DNA of 6,064 nt, from the NCBI GenBank assembly GCA_900549245.1, contig URNQ01000118.1:1-6064 (forward strand). The letters are read 5' to 3'. The notes under the pieces are model-generated. The model made no database searches. It saw only the letters and a list, made by a program, of their open reading frames with translations, and was not told the DNA's origin. The position numbers and the translations under genes were made by a program. The stretch is from an uncultured Collinsella sp. (lineage in GTDB: Bacteria > Actinomycetota > Coriobacteriia > Coriobacteriales > Coriobacteriaceae). Positions 1 through 6,064 of this stretch are shown piece by piece. The stretch's first letter is position 1; each line of letters begins with the position of its first letter.

Positions 1-88
1 TGGGCGTGACCAAAGAGCAGCCGAAAACCAGCAACGCCCCGGCAGCCGCCTCAATCAAGCGGCGACGCGATATCATCCTATCGGTCAT
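1..88 (-). CDS. N-terminus of an exported protein, putative Tat-type/lipoprotein signal (partial)
   Basis: Only the first 29 codons are in the window; the gene continues past base 1. Reading from ATG at 88-86 gives an arginine-rich start (SRRRLIE at residues 7-13), then a hydrophobic stretch (about residues 14-27) with a cysteine at residue 24 in the context LLVFGCS. SRRRLI resembles a twin-arginine signal motif, and VFGC resembles a lipobox, although Phe at -2 is unusual. It could instead be a simple N-terminal membrane anchor. ATG 88 was chosen over the in-frame ATG at 76 because GGGGAGG sits five bases upstream of ATG 88. The frame overlaps the end of pelG by 11 bases, so it is probably part of the same operon. 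The function is not recognisable from so short a piece. An accessory Pel protein (glycosidase, secreted factor or cell-surface protein) is a guess from position only. Confidence 0.6.
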   Translation of the reverse strand, partial: MTDRMISRRRLIEAAAGALLVFGCSLVTP

Positions 89-1622
89 CAGAACCTCCCC
101 AATGGTTGCGATACACGCGAACTACTGCGCGCTGAAACGCGCCGTGCGGCACGCCCTTGCGGCGGCACTCCTCATAGCGCTGCTCGGCACGGTCGAGCAA
201 GCGGCCCAGCTGTGTAAAGCGACCCGTTTTGTCGGTCGCCACAATGGGCTGCTGGCTCAGGATACGATACGGCAAGTTGGCGGTATAGGTATCGAGCCGC
301 AGCAGGGCCACGATAAAAAACACCACCGCACCCAACAAAAAGCCAAAACCGTAAAACTGCTGCGGCAAAAGCAACGACACGGCGGTCGCCAGCCCCGCCA
401 CACCGGCAAACAGGCCCGAGGCCAGAACGGCTCCCTTATAGTCGGTAAAGTACAGCAAGATAAGCAGGATCGTGTTGCCCACGGCATACAGGCCGTAGCC
501 TACGCATAACGTGCGAAAATACCCGTGCATAAGGTTGTTAAAGCCCAGCGGCAGGGCCGAGAGCACTGTGGTCTCGAGCGAAATGACCGCCGCCGTCACA
601 AACAGCTGCTTGAGCGCGCAAAAGCGCAGTTCGCTGTTGAGCGTGGAGAGCATCTCCTCCTCGGCCACCACAATATCGCCCACCACGCCGCCGTCGTTAA
701 ACAGGCTGTAGTAGTCACGGTAGCGCGGATAGAAATTGACCTCGACCGACACCACAAAGTTGACGGTCGTGACGAGTGTGGTCAAAAACGCAATGAGTGC
801 CGGCACGTCATGGTAAGGAGCCCCGTAAAACAGGCCTTTGATCTGCACGCCAATAGGGCCCGCCCAGATAATAACCAGGTGTGCGAAAAGTCCCAAGTTG
901 GTAAACAGCCCCGTAAGCGCAAGCGGCATAAATTGGTCGAGCCAGCGCAAAAAACACCAGGGACTCCGATCACTCTGCGGAAAATACCGGTACAGCAGCA
1001 CCACGTCCCAAACGAGCATGACGCCGTAGCCCAGAGCAACTGATGCCAACAGGCCCTCGACCGGCGGCAGCCCCAGTGCCAGCGCGGCCAGGGCGCACAG
1101 GCACGCCACGCCAATGGCGGCCCCAAAGCTGCACAGGATGCCTCGATAGTCCTTGATGGCCGTGAGATAGCTCATGCCGTTCCAGTTGACGATCATAATG
1201 TTGAACAGCCACAGGCATAGCAGCCCCTGCAGCAGCGTGGCGCCCGAGAACAGCAGAAAGACACCGTAGAGCACCGTGCCCGCAACGAGCATGACAGCAT
1301 TGGAGCCCCAAAACGAAGGCAGGATCTCATCCTCGCGCTCGGCAAACAACATATCAGCCAAAAAGCGCGTGACCGGCATGGAGAAAAAGCTCGTGAGCGT
1401 AAGCGAGGCCAGCAGTGCGTAGGTCACCATGCACACCAGCAGATCCTGGTTGGCGCGCCCCACACCCCACAGACCGCACAGAACCAAAATACCCACCTGC
1501 AGCAGCACACCCAGCAGCATGGGGCCCGTGCATACGATGCCGGCGTAGCCGTAAGCGCGCATCGTGGCAAACAGGCCCTTGCGCCTAAACAGGCGCTTGA
1601 GCTCAAAACCAATTCCGGCCAC
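78..1622 (-). CDS. pelG: PelG-like polysaccharide transporter (MOP flippase superfamily)
   Basis: The 514-residue integral membrane protein opens with the characteristic PelG N-terminus (MAGIGFELKRLF, residues 1-12). It has about twelve hydrophobic segments spread from residue 25 to about 445, then a charged cytoplasmic tail of about 70 residues. PelG proteins belong to the MOP flippase superfamily (Wzx/MATE-like) and are thought to carry the Pel chain across the cytoplasmic membrane in a complex with PelD, PelE and PelF. Length and topology fit a complete copy. The start is GTG at 1622-1620, three bases after the pelF stop (TAG at 1628-1626), with an AGAGGGGGAG ribosome site six bases upstream. 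The stop is TAG at 80-78. The pelF-pelG pairing makes the assignment firm; the transported polymer is inferred from the family. Confidence 0.93.
   Translation of the reverse strand: MAGIGFELKRLFRRKGLFATMRAYGYAGIVCTGPMLLGVLLQVGILVLCGLWGVGRANQDLLVCMVTYALLASLTLTSFFSMPVTRFLADMLFAEREDEILPSFWGSNAVMLVAGTVLYGVFLLFSGATLLQGLLCLWLFNIMIVNWNGMSYLTAIKDYRGILCSFGAAIGVACLCALAALALGLPPVEGLLASVALGYGVMLVWDVVLLYRYFPQSDRSPWCFLRWLDQFMPLALTGLFTNLGLFAHLVIIWAGPIGVQIKGLFYGAPYHDVPALIAFLTTLVTTVNFVVSVEVNFYPRYRDYYSLFNDGGVVGDIVVAEEEMLSTLNSELRFCALKQLFVTAAVISLETTVLSALPLGFNNLMHGYFRTLCVGYGLYAVGNTILLILLYFTDYKGAVLASGLFAGVAGLATAVSLLLPQQFYGFGFLLGAVVFFIVALLRLDTYTANLPYRILSQQPIVATDKTGRFTQLGRLLDRAEQRYEECRRKGVPHGAFQRAVVRVYRNHWGGSDDR
94..100 (-). 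promoter_or_regulatory. Ribosome binding site of the gene downstream of pelG
   Basis: On the minus strand the sequence GGGGAGG is followed by five bases (TTCTG) and ATG at 88-86. It lies inside the 3' end of pelG. It decides the start of the downstream reading frame, because the other in-frame ATG at 76 would be 17 bases away. Confidence 0.6.
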
Positions 1623-1625
1623 CGG

Positions 1626-3053
1626 CTACTCCCCCTCTCTGGGCAGGTTAAACGCACACGCCGTCTCGTCGTACAGCGCGCGATAGTTGGCGAGCATCTG
1701 CTCGTGCAAAAAGTACGTGGCAACGCGACGCTGCCCGCGCTCCCCCATCTCAATGCGACGGGCGCGACTCACGCACATGCGCTCCATGGCATCGGCCAAG
1801 CCCTTGCGATACATGGGCGGCGTCACAAAACCCGCCACGCCAAAGTCGTCGCCCGGGGCGCCTTCGAGCAGCTCGCGACAGCAGCCCACCTCGGTCGTCA
1901 CGCAGGGACGGCGCGCTGCAAGCGACTCCAGCACGCTGAGCGGCTGGCCCTCGGAGATGCTCGTCAAAATGGTAAAGTCGAGCTTTTCCATGTACTCGAC
2001 CACGTTGACGCGGCCGGTAAAGATCAGGTCGCGCACGCCCAGGGTATCGACCAGCGCGTGGCACTCAGCGCCGTACTCCTCGTCGTCCACGCCGCCCATA
2101 ATGTGCAGGCGCACCTTGGGCAGGCGCTCGTGCAGCTCAAAGAACGCATAGATCATGGTCTTGACGTCCTTGATGGGCGCCAGGCGCACCACCGCGCCAA
2201 TGTCCACCCAGCCGTCATCGGGCTTTAAGGGAATGTCCTTAAAGCGGTCGAACTGGATGCCGTTGGGAATGACCAGGCATTTACCTGCATCGCAGCCCAT
2301 ATCGATCTGCGTCTTGCGGGCGTTATGGAACAAACTCGTCACGCGGAAGGCGCGGCGGTAGATCTCCTCCGAAAGCAGGTAGAAAAAGCGAATCCAGCGA
2401 TCCTTAAACGACGGCACCACCCAGTCAGCGCGAATGATCTCTTCCTCGCGCTCGCGGGTATAGATGCCATGCTCGGTCAGCAGCACCGGCGCATGGTGAA
2501 CGCTTGAGCCCAGGCAGGCGAGCAGGCCACCGTAGCCGGTCGAGATGGCATGGTACACATCGGCCACCGGCACCTCGCTGCCCAGCAGGTAGAGCACGGG
2601 CAGCAACATGGAGCGCATAGTGTGGAATGCGTCGGCAAAAGGCGTGTAGGGGTACTCGGCCAGGCACACGTCGCGAAAGATATCCATAAACGTGCGGCTC
2701 TGCAAAAACGAGAGCGGATGCACGCGACGGCGCTGGAAGATATCGAACAACACGTCCCAGTCCGGATTGGAGAGCGACACCAGGCGGCGCAGCGCCTCGC
2801 GCTCGCGGGCGTTAAAGTCGGCCTCTTCCTGCTCGCCCGAAAGCAGCAGGGCGTCGTCCAGAAACACCTCGTGTGCCTCGACCACGTTTTTGGGCAGCTC
2901 GTAGACAAACTTGCCGCGGTCGGCAGCATGCGCGCCAATCACCCACAGCACAAACTCGTGCTCGGGCATGGCCTGGATATAGCCGTGCATCCAGGTGGAC
3001 ACGCCGCCGTGCACATAGGGGTAGCAACCCTCGAGTACCAAGCAGATTCTCAT
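1626..3053 (-). CDS. pelF: PelF-like GT4-family glycosyltransferase
   Basis: The 475-residue soluble protein is a GT-B fold retaining glycosyltransferase of family GT4. The N-terminal domain begins RICLVLEGCYPYVHGGVSTW (residues 2-21), whose HGGVSTW (15-21) is a PelF hallmark, and includes TEHGIYTRERE (193-203). The C-terminal domain carries VIPNGI (261-266), RLAPIKD (290-296) and the EX7E nucleotide-sugar motif with E368 and E376 in SEGQPLSVLE. PelF is the cytoplasmic polymerase of Pel, a polymer of partly deacetylated N-acetylhexosamines, and uses UDP-sugar donors. There is no signal peptide or membrane segment, as expected. ATG at 3053 overlaps the TGA of the pelA-like gene in an ATGA, with AAGGAGG upstream at 3070-3064. 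No truncation is seen. Identity is strong; the exact donor sugar cannot be read from sequence. Confidence 0.95.
   Translation of the reverse strand: MRICLVLEGCYPYVHGGVSTWMHGYIQAMPEHEFVLWVIGAHAADRGKFVYELPKNVVEAHEVFLDDALLLSGEQEEADFNAREREALRRLVSLSNPDWDVLFDIFQRRRVHPLSFLQSRTFMDIFRDVCLAEYPYTPFADAFHTMRSMLLPVLYLLGSEVPVADVYHAISTGYGGLLACLGSSVHHAPVLLTEHGIYTREREEEIIRADWVVPSFKDRWIRFFYLLSEEIYRRAFRVTSLFHNARKTQIDMGCDAGKCLVIPNGIQFDRFKDIPLKPDDGWVDIGAVVRLAPIKDVKTMIYAFFELHERLPKVRLHIMGGVDDEEYGAECHALVDTLGVRDLIFTGRVNVVEYMEKLDFTILTSISEGQPLSVLESLAARRPCVTTEVGCCRELLEGAPGDDFGVAGFVTPPMYRKGLADAMERMCVSRARRIEMGERGQRRVATYFLHEQMLANYRALYDETACAFNLPREGE
1629..1638 (-). promoter_or_regulatory. Ribosome binding site of pelG
   Basis: AGAGGGGGAG on the minus strand ends six bases before GTG at 1622. 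It lies within the last codons of pelF and supports the non-ATG start of pelG, which also gives the conserved MAGIGFEL N-terminus. Confidence 0.65.
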
Positions 3054-3063
3054 TTGTCGCCAC

Positions 3064-3070
3064 CCTCCTT
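3064..3070 (-). promoter_or_regulatory. Ribosome binding site of pelF
   Basis: AAGGAGG on the minus strand lies ten bases upstream of the pelF ATG, inside the last codons of the pelA-like gene. It is a strong Shine-Dalgarno site, so pelF may still be translated when the pelA-like frame is broken upstream. Confidence 0.6.
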
Positions 3071-3654
3071 GCGTGCAATGGTCACCGTCTTGTCCGTGGC
3101 TTTAACCAGGTACAGATCGCCCGTCAGATGCGTAATCTCGCCACCCGTGACTGCACCCGGCTCGCCGTTGTTGGCGCGGAACATGAGCCACGCCTCGTCG
3201 TGGAAATTGCCCAGGCTAAGCGTCCAGGCATCCGCACTGGTATCCACACTCACCGTCACGGACGAAAAGCGCTGGATGGCGCCCGAGCATTCCGAACCGG
3301 TCTGACGCCGCAGGTCGGGCGCAGACTTGCTAAGCCAGTCCAGGTAGTCGGTCAGGCCGCCCTTGTAGACCTCCCAGCCCTCCTTGGCGCCGCGATCGGG
3401 ATCGAGCAGGTCGTCCGGGTGCATAAAATGCGTGCTCACATAGTGCATGTTTAGCTCGGACACGGCAGCCAAGCGCATATAGGAATCGTCGACCATGCCG
3501 CCCGAAACAATGCGCGGCTGCTCCACAATGCCATCGCTCGCCACGCCAAACTCCTGAACGTAGGGCAAGTCGGTGCCATCCTCAAAATACGTACTGGCGA
3601 TGGTCTTAATGCGCGGAACGTCGGTGCCGATAAGCTTGCGCGCACGGGCCGAAA

Positions 3655-3657
3655 GGG
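3655..3657 (-). other. Single-base frameshift point in the pelA-like gene
   Basis: On the minus strand the 5' frame reads VPPSNI up to codon ATC (3659-3657) and then goes off into PFGPCAQAY and a stop. Skipping one C restores the frame as NI-LSARARKLIGTDVP, which continues to TGA 3052-3050. The distance from the GTG start to the final stop is 1882 bases, one more than a multiple of three, which agrees with a one-base insertion. Confidence 0.85.
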
Positions 3658-4927
3658 ATATTTGACGGCGGCACGTAAACCGAGCCGTGCGCGTTGGGCA
3701 ACACCTCATCTTGGAAGGCGATAAGCTCGTTGAGCGATGCGACGAGCGTTTCCTTGTTCTTCCAGGTCTTGTAGTCATGCAGTGTGCCATAGTCGGTATC
3801 CCAGAGCGCCAGAGGCTGATGGTTGTAGCCGTGAAAGCCCAGCTCTCCGCCCATCTGCAGCAGCATGCCGCCAAAGTAGCGAAACTGCGTGGTATCGGCC
3901 TGGCGCGCAGGCTCGGTCTGGTTGACCGCGTCCTCGTAGTTTTCGATCATCACGCCGGTAAAGCGAACGCCATATTTTTGCGCGAGCTTTTGCAGATCGG
4001 GCCACCAGACCTTGGTATAAAAGTCGGCGATAGAAAGCCCGTAGTCGCGCTTGATGTAGGTGCCGTCGCCCGAGGGCACGGGGCTGGGAAAGTCGTCCAG
4101 ATAGAAGACGGCGCTGTTGATGACGGGGTAGGCCGTGGCATCGCCCAGCAGGCTGATCGCCGCGGCGTAAAAACCGCGCATGACCTTGTCATAGATACCG
4201 ATATTGCACACCACGGTGCGACCGCTACCGCAGTCATTCGACCAAATGAGCGGGGCGGCCGCATCGCCGGTCTTAGCCCACACACGAGCCGTCTCGCGCA
4301 GCGAAACCGAAAGCGACGAATCAAAGGGGTCCGAGAGCTCGTAGCGCTCTCCCCCGCCCAGCATAAAGTCCTCGCTCGGCACAATGCTTTCGGCTTTTAC
4401 ATAGTCATATCCGGCCGATTCAATGCCAAGCTTGGGGGCAATCACTTGCAAATAGCTCGAGTTATCCGGAGGCATGGCGAGCATAAGCGAACCACCGGCA
4501 CTCACCCAACTCATAATGTCGCTCAGGTGCGTACCGAGCCCATCGAGCGACGGCATGAGCAAAATCACGCGATCGAAGGAGGTCAGCGAGGGAATGGCAC
4601 CCACGCCGTCCAGGGCAAGGTCCACGTCGCGGTGCGCGATCTTCATGTCGAGCAGGATCTGGTCAAACTGCTCCTTTACGTCCTCGACGCCAGCTTGGTC
4701 GGAATCGGTAATGACCAGGCACGTGGGCTTTTGGCCAAACATCGCCGAGGAGGCCGGCACCGCATCGTTGGCGGCAAGCATCCCCAGCTTATGCTGGCCC
4801 GCACTGTACTGCACGCCGGCACGTTCCACCAGCAGCACGGCGGCCATGGCAATAAAGACCGCCCACACCACAAGCAGCCCCATCCAGCGAAAATGGCCCG
4901 CACGGTCGCGGATATGCTGTACCACGC

Positions 4928-5833
4928 TCACCGGGCCTCCTCTCCGTTGCGCCAAAACGCCAGTTCCTCGCGGTTGGCGGCGCTCAAGTATACATGCTGT
5001 TTGTCAATCGCATCGATCACGCGGTGGACCTCGTCACCGTCGCGGCGCATCACCGCCAGGCGCAGGCAAAGCATCCAAACCTCCTGCTCCTCGGGCACAT
5101 CGAGCACCAACTGGTCGATCACGGCCTGCGCCTCGTCGATCTGTCCGACATCGGCCAGCGCCGTCGCGTATCGAATGCGAAGCTCAAGGGTGTCCTCGCG
5201 CTGGCAGCGACGCGCAAGCAGGCGCGCGTACTGTTGGCGCTGAATCTGAGCCACGCGCCCCTCGGCCAGGCCCGAGCCCAAGTATTCACCAAGAAAATCG
5301 CAGTATTCGTTGAGGTTTTGCGCGCTCGGGTCCGTCTTAAAGGCACGCTCCAGCTGCTGCAGTTTAAGGTCGGACTCCTTGGAGATCTGCGCCACCGCCG
5401 TCGCGGCATAGTGAGCCACCTCAACGTCGTCGTTAAGCTTAGCCGCCTGCAGCTGCGCCAGGTACGCGTCGGGCTCCTCGGTGAGCATGGAGAGCATTAG
5501 GCGGCGCCGTTCTGTCGGGTCGTTGACGATGAGCGCCTCCTCGAGCGGCACTACGCCTGCATCGGCATCACGTTCGTGCACTAGGATGCTGCGATGCAGG
5601 TCGTCGTTGAAGCGCAGCGACTCCAGCGCAGACTCTTTCAGCCCCTCGCCAAACACCGCGCCGCGGACCGATAGCAGAACCACCAGCAACGGGCCCCACA
5701 GCGGCACCAGCACTATCACAGCCAACATGTGCCCGCGCACCGAAAGCAGGCCCAACTTCATGAGCGTCCACAGCATCAGGCAAACCAGCGCATGAATCAG
5801 CAGCAAGACGGCAGCAACGACAAGCGAGATCAA
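4928..5833 (-). CDS. pelE: PelE-like membrane protein with helical (TPR-like) repeats
   Basis: The 301-residue protein has two N-terminal hydrophobic segments (about 2-24 and 36-55) followed by an all-helical soluble region. The latter includes a conserved-looking block (about 93-152: PLEEALIVNDPTERR, then EVAHYAATAVAQI) and TPR-like helix pairs rich in Ala and Leu (about 155-260, for example ALADVGQIDEAQAVIDQL). PelE of Pseudomonas likewise has two membrane helices plus TPRs and belongs to the inner-membrane synthase complex with PelD, PelF and PelG, so a scaffold role is inferred. The start is TTG 5833, in a TTGA overlap with the stop of the upstream pelD-like gene, with GAGGGGGG six bases upstream. 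The stop TGA (4930-4928) overlaps the next GTG. The assignment rests on architecture and position between pelD and pelA; sequence identity to known PelE is probably low. Confidence 0.8.
   Translation of the reverse strand: MISLVVAAVLLLIHALVCLMLWTLMKLGLLSVRGHMLAVIVLVPLWGPLLVVLLSVRGAVFGEGLKESALESLRFNDDLHRSILVHERDADAGVVPLEEALIVNDPTERRRLMLSMLTEEPDAYLAQLQAAKLNDDVEVAHYAATAVAQISKESDLKLQQLERAFKTDPSAQNLNEYCDFLGEYLGSGLAEGRVAQIQRQQYARLLARRCQREDTLELRIRYATALADVGQIDEAQAVIDQLVLDVPEEQEVWMLCLRLAVMRRDGDEVHRVIDAIDKQHVYLSAANREELAFWRNGEEAR
4936..4941 (-). promoter_or_regulatory. Ribosome binding site that sets the pelA-like start at GTG 4931
   Basis: AGGAGG, within the longer purine run GGAGAGGAGG (4945-4936), lies four bases before GTG 4931-4929 on the minus strand. 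It is inside the last codons of pelE. It falls after the alternative ATG at 4955, so that ATG would be translated into the ribosome site itself and is unlikely to be the start. Confidence 0.7.
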
Positions 5834-6064
5834 GCGGCACCCCCCTCACCGTCACCGGTGTAAGAGATGTGCTGCAGCAGCGCCACGATGTCCTCGCCGT
5901 CAACGGGCTCCACCGCAATCTGCTTTTCGCTCAGGCGCTCGCGGATAATGGGCAGATCGCACGCCTTTGCCTGGCGCATAAGCAGGTAGAGCATGTCACC
6001 ATCGACCAGGCCCGCCGCATCGCTCTCGCGGATTGCCGGCCCAATTGCGGCCGCCAGCTCGCCG
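5830..6064 (-). CDS. pelD: PelD-like c-di-GMP receptor, C-terminal end (partial)
   Basis: The last 78 codons (6063 to TGA 5832-5830) are present; the gene begins beyond the right edge. The frame contains IRESDAAGLVDGDMLYLLM, which aligns with the end of a GGDEF domain: an RxxD I-site (RESD, 6030-6019) lies exactly five residues before DGDML (6003-5989), the position of the GGDEF signature. The catalytic signature is therefore degenerate while the inhibitory c-di-GMP site is kept. This is the hallmark of PelD, whose degenerate GGDEF domain binds c-di-GMP and switches on Pel synthesis at the membrane. The tail (SEKQIAVEPVDGEDIVALL) has no further recognised motif. The N-terminal membrane and GAF domains are expected but not visible. 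TGA overlaps the pelE TTG start. Position before pelE supports the call; it was not long enough to be listed as a large reading frame. Confidence 0.8.
   Translation of the reverse strand, partial: GELAAAIGPAIRESDAAGLVDGDMLYLLMRQAKACDLPIIRERLSEKQIAVEPVDGEDIVALLQHISYTGDGEGGAA
5840..5847 (-). promoter_or_regulatory. Ribosome binding site that supports the TTG start of pelE
   Basis: GAGGGGGG on the minus strand ends six bases before TTG 5833-5831. It lies in the final codons of the pelD-like gene. The TTG start gives a hydrophobic N-terminus immediately (MISLVVAAVLLLIHALV); later in-frame ATGs would cut into the first membrane helix. Confidence 0.6.

Larger units (their letters stand above)
3050..4931 (-). 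pseudogene. pelA: PelA-like polysaccharide deacetylase (DUF2194 type), frameshifted
   Basis: One extra C in the CCC run at 3657-3655 splits an otherwise complete gene; removing it gives 626 residues. As written, the 5' frame stops at TAA 3608-3606 and the 3' part lacks a start of its own. Repaired, the protein has a short cytoplasmic N-terminus, one membrane anchor (about 16-35), a Rossmann/amidotransferase-like domain (about 70-245, with LVITDSD and GGSLMLAMP), then a NodB-type deacetylase domain with the DD of FYLDDFPSP (279-280), HGYNH (367-371), VPPSN (420-424) and THFMHPDD (500-507), and a beta-rich C-terminus (about 545-626). It would deacetylate Pel outside the membrane. No glycoside hydrolase domain is present, unlike Pseudomonas PelA. 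The start is GTG 4931, in a GTGA overlap with the pelE stop, four bases after AGGAGG; the in-frame ATG at 4955 lies upstream of that site. A sequencing error is as likely as a real mutation. Confidence 0.85.

Noticed and set aside
78..110. Terminator after pelG
   Set aside because: No hairpin with a T-run is visible; instead a ribosome site and a start codon overlap the end of pelG, so transcription probably continues.
2550..3305. Open reading frame of 251 codons on the plus strand
   Set aside because: It is antisense to pelF and runs over the pelA/pelF junction. Composition and lack of motifs mark it as a shadow frame.
3650..3660. Programmed ribosomal frameshift in pelA
   Set aside because: Recovery needs a +1 shift, but there is no stop codon at the site, no CCC-T or similar slip codon in the 5' frame and no obvious upstream stimulatory Shine-Dalgarno. 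Mutation or sequencing error is simpler.
3661..3874. Start of the second pelA fragment at ATG 3874
   Set aside because: The first 70 or so residues from this ATG are Cys/Arg/Ser-rich and antagonise the conserved deacetylase frame; real coding in this frame begins only after the frameshift near 3655.
3687..5243. Open reading frame of 518 codons on the plus strand
   Set aside because: It lies antisense across the pelA-like and pelE genes, is rich in His and Arg, shows no recognisable domain and ignores gene boundaries. It is a shadow of the strong codon bias of the minus-strand genes.
5840..5845. Six-base G run (minus strand) as a phase-variation switch in pelD
   Set aside because: It sits a few codons before the pelD stop, where slippage would change only the last residues, and it is better explained as the pelE ribosome binding site.

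Overview
The window is a compact, single-direction block of a Pel-type exopolysaccharide locus. Every gene lies on the minus strand, so the operon reads from base 6064 down to base 1. In transcription order it contains: the last 78 codons of a pelD-like c-di-GMP receptor (cut by the window edge), a pelE-like membrane/repeat protein, a pelA-like membrane-anchored deacetylase of the DUF2194 type (interrupted by a one-base frameshift), the glycosyltransferase pelF, the flippase-like pelG, and the first 29 codons of an uncharacterised exported protein that runs off the left edge. The order D-E-A(deacetylase)-F-G, with no outer-membrane PelB or PelC between F and G, matches the Gram-positive arrangement of Pel clusters rather than the pelABCDEFG order of Pseudomonas.

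The base composition is fairly G+C rich (roughly 60% by eye), most genes have strong purine-rich ribosome binding sites, and GTG and TTG starts are used. A Gram-positive or Actinobacteria-like host, possibly a gut Coriobacteriia such as Collinsella, would fit. This is an inference; no taxonomic marker is in the window.

Functionally, PelD would sense c-di-GMP at the membrane. PelE and PelG form the membrane complex with PelD, PelF polymerises UDP-amino sugars on the cytoplasmic face, PelG carries the chain across the membrane, and the PelA-like enzyme deacetylates it outside. The genes are joined by stop/start overlaps (TTGA, GTGA, ATGA), a 3-base gap and an 11-base overlap, so they are probably translationally coupled. 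There is no intergenic stretch long enough to hold a promoter or terminator.

The main points for a second look are the frameshift inside the conserved VPPSN motif of pelA, the intact RxxD I-site beside a degenerate GGDEF motif in PelD, and the extra exported protein directly downstream of pelG.
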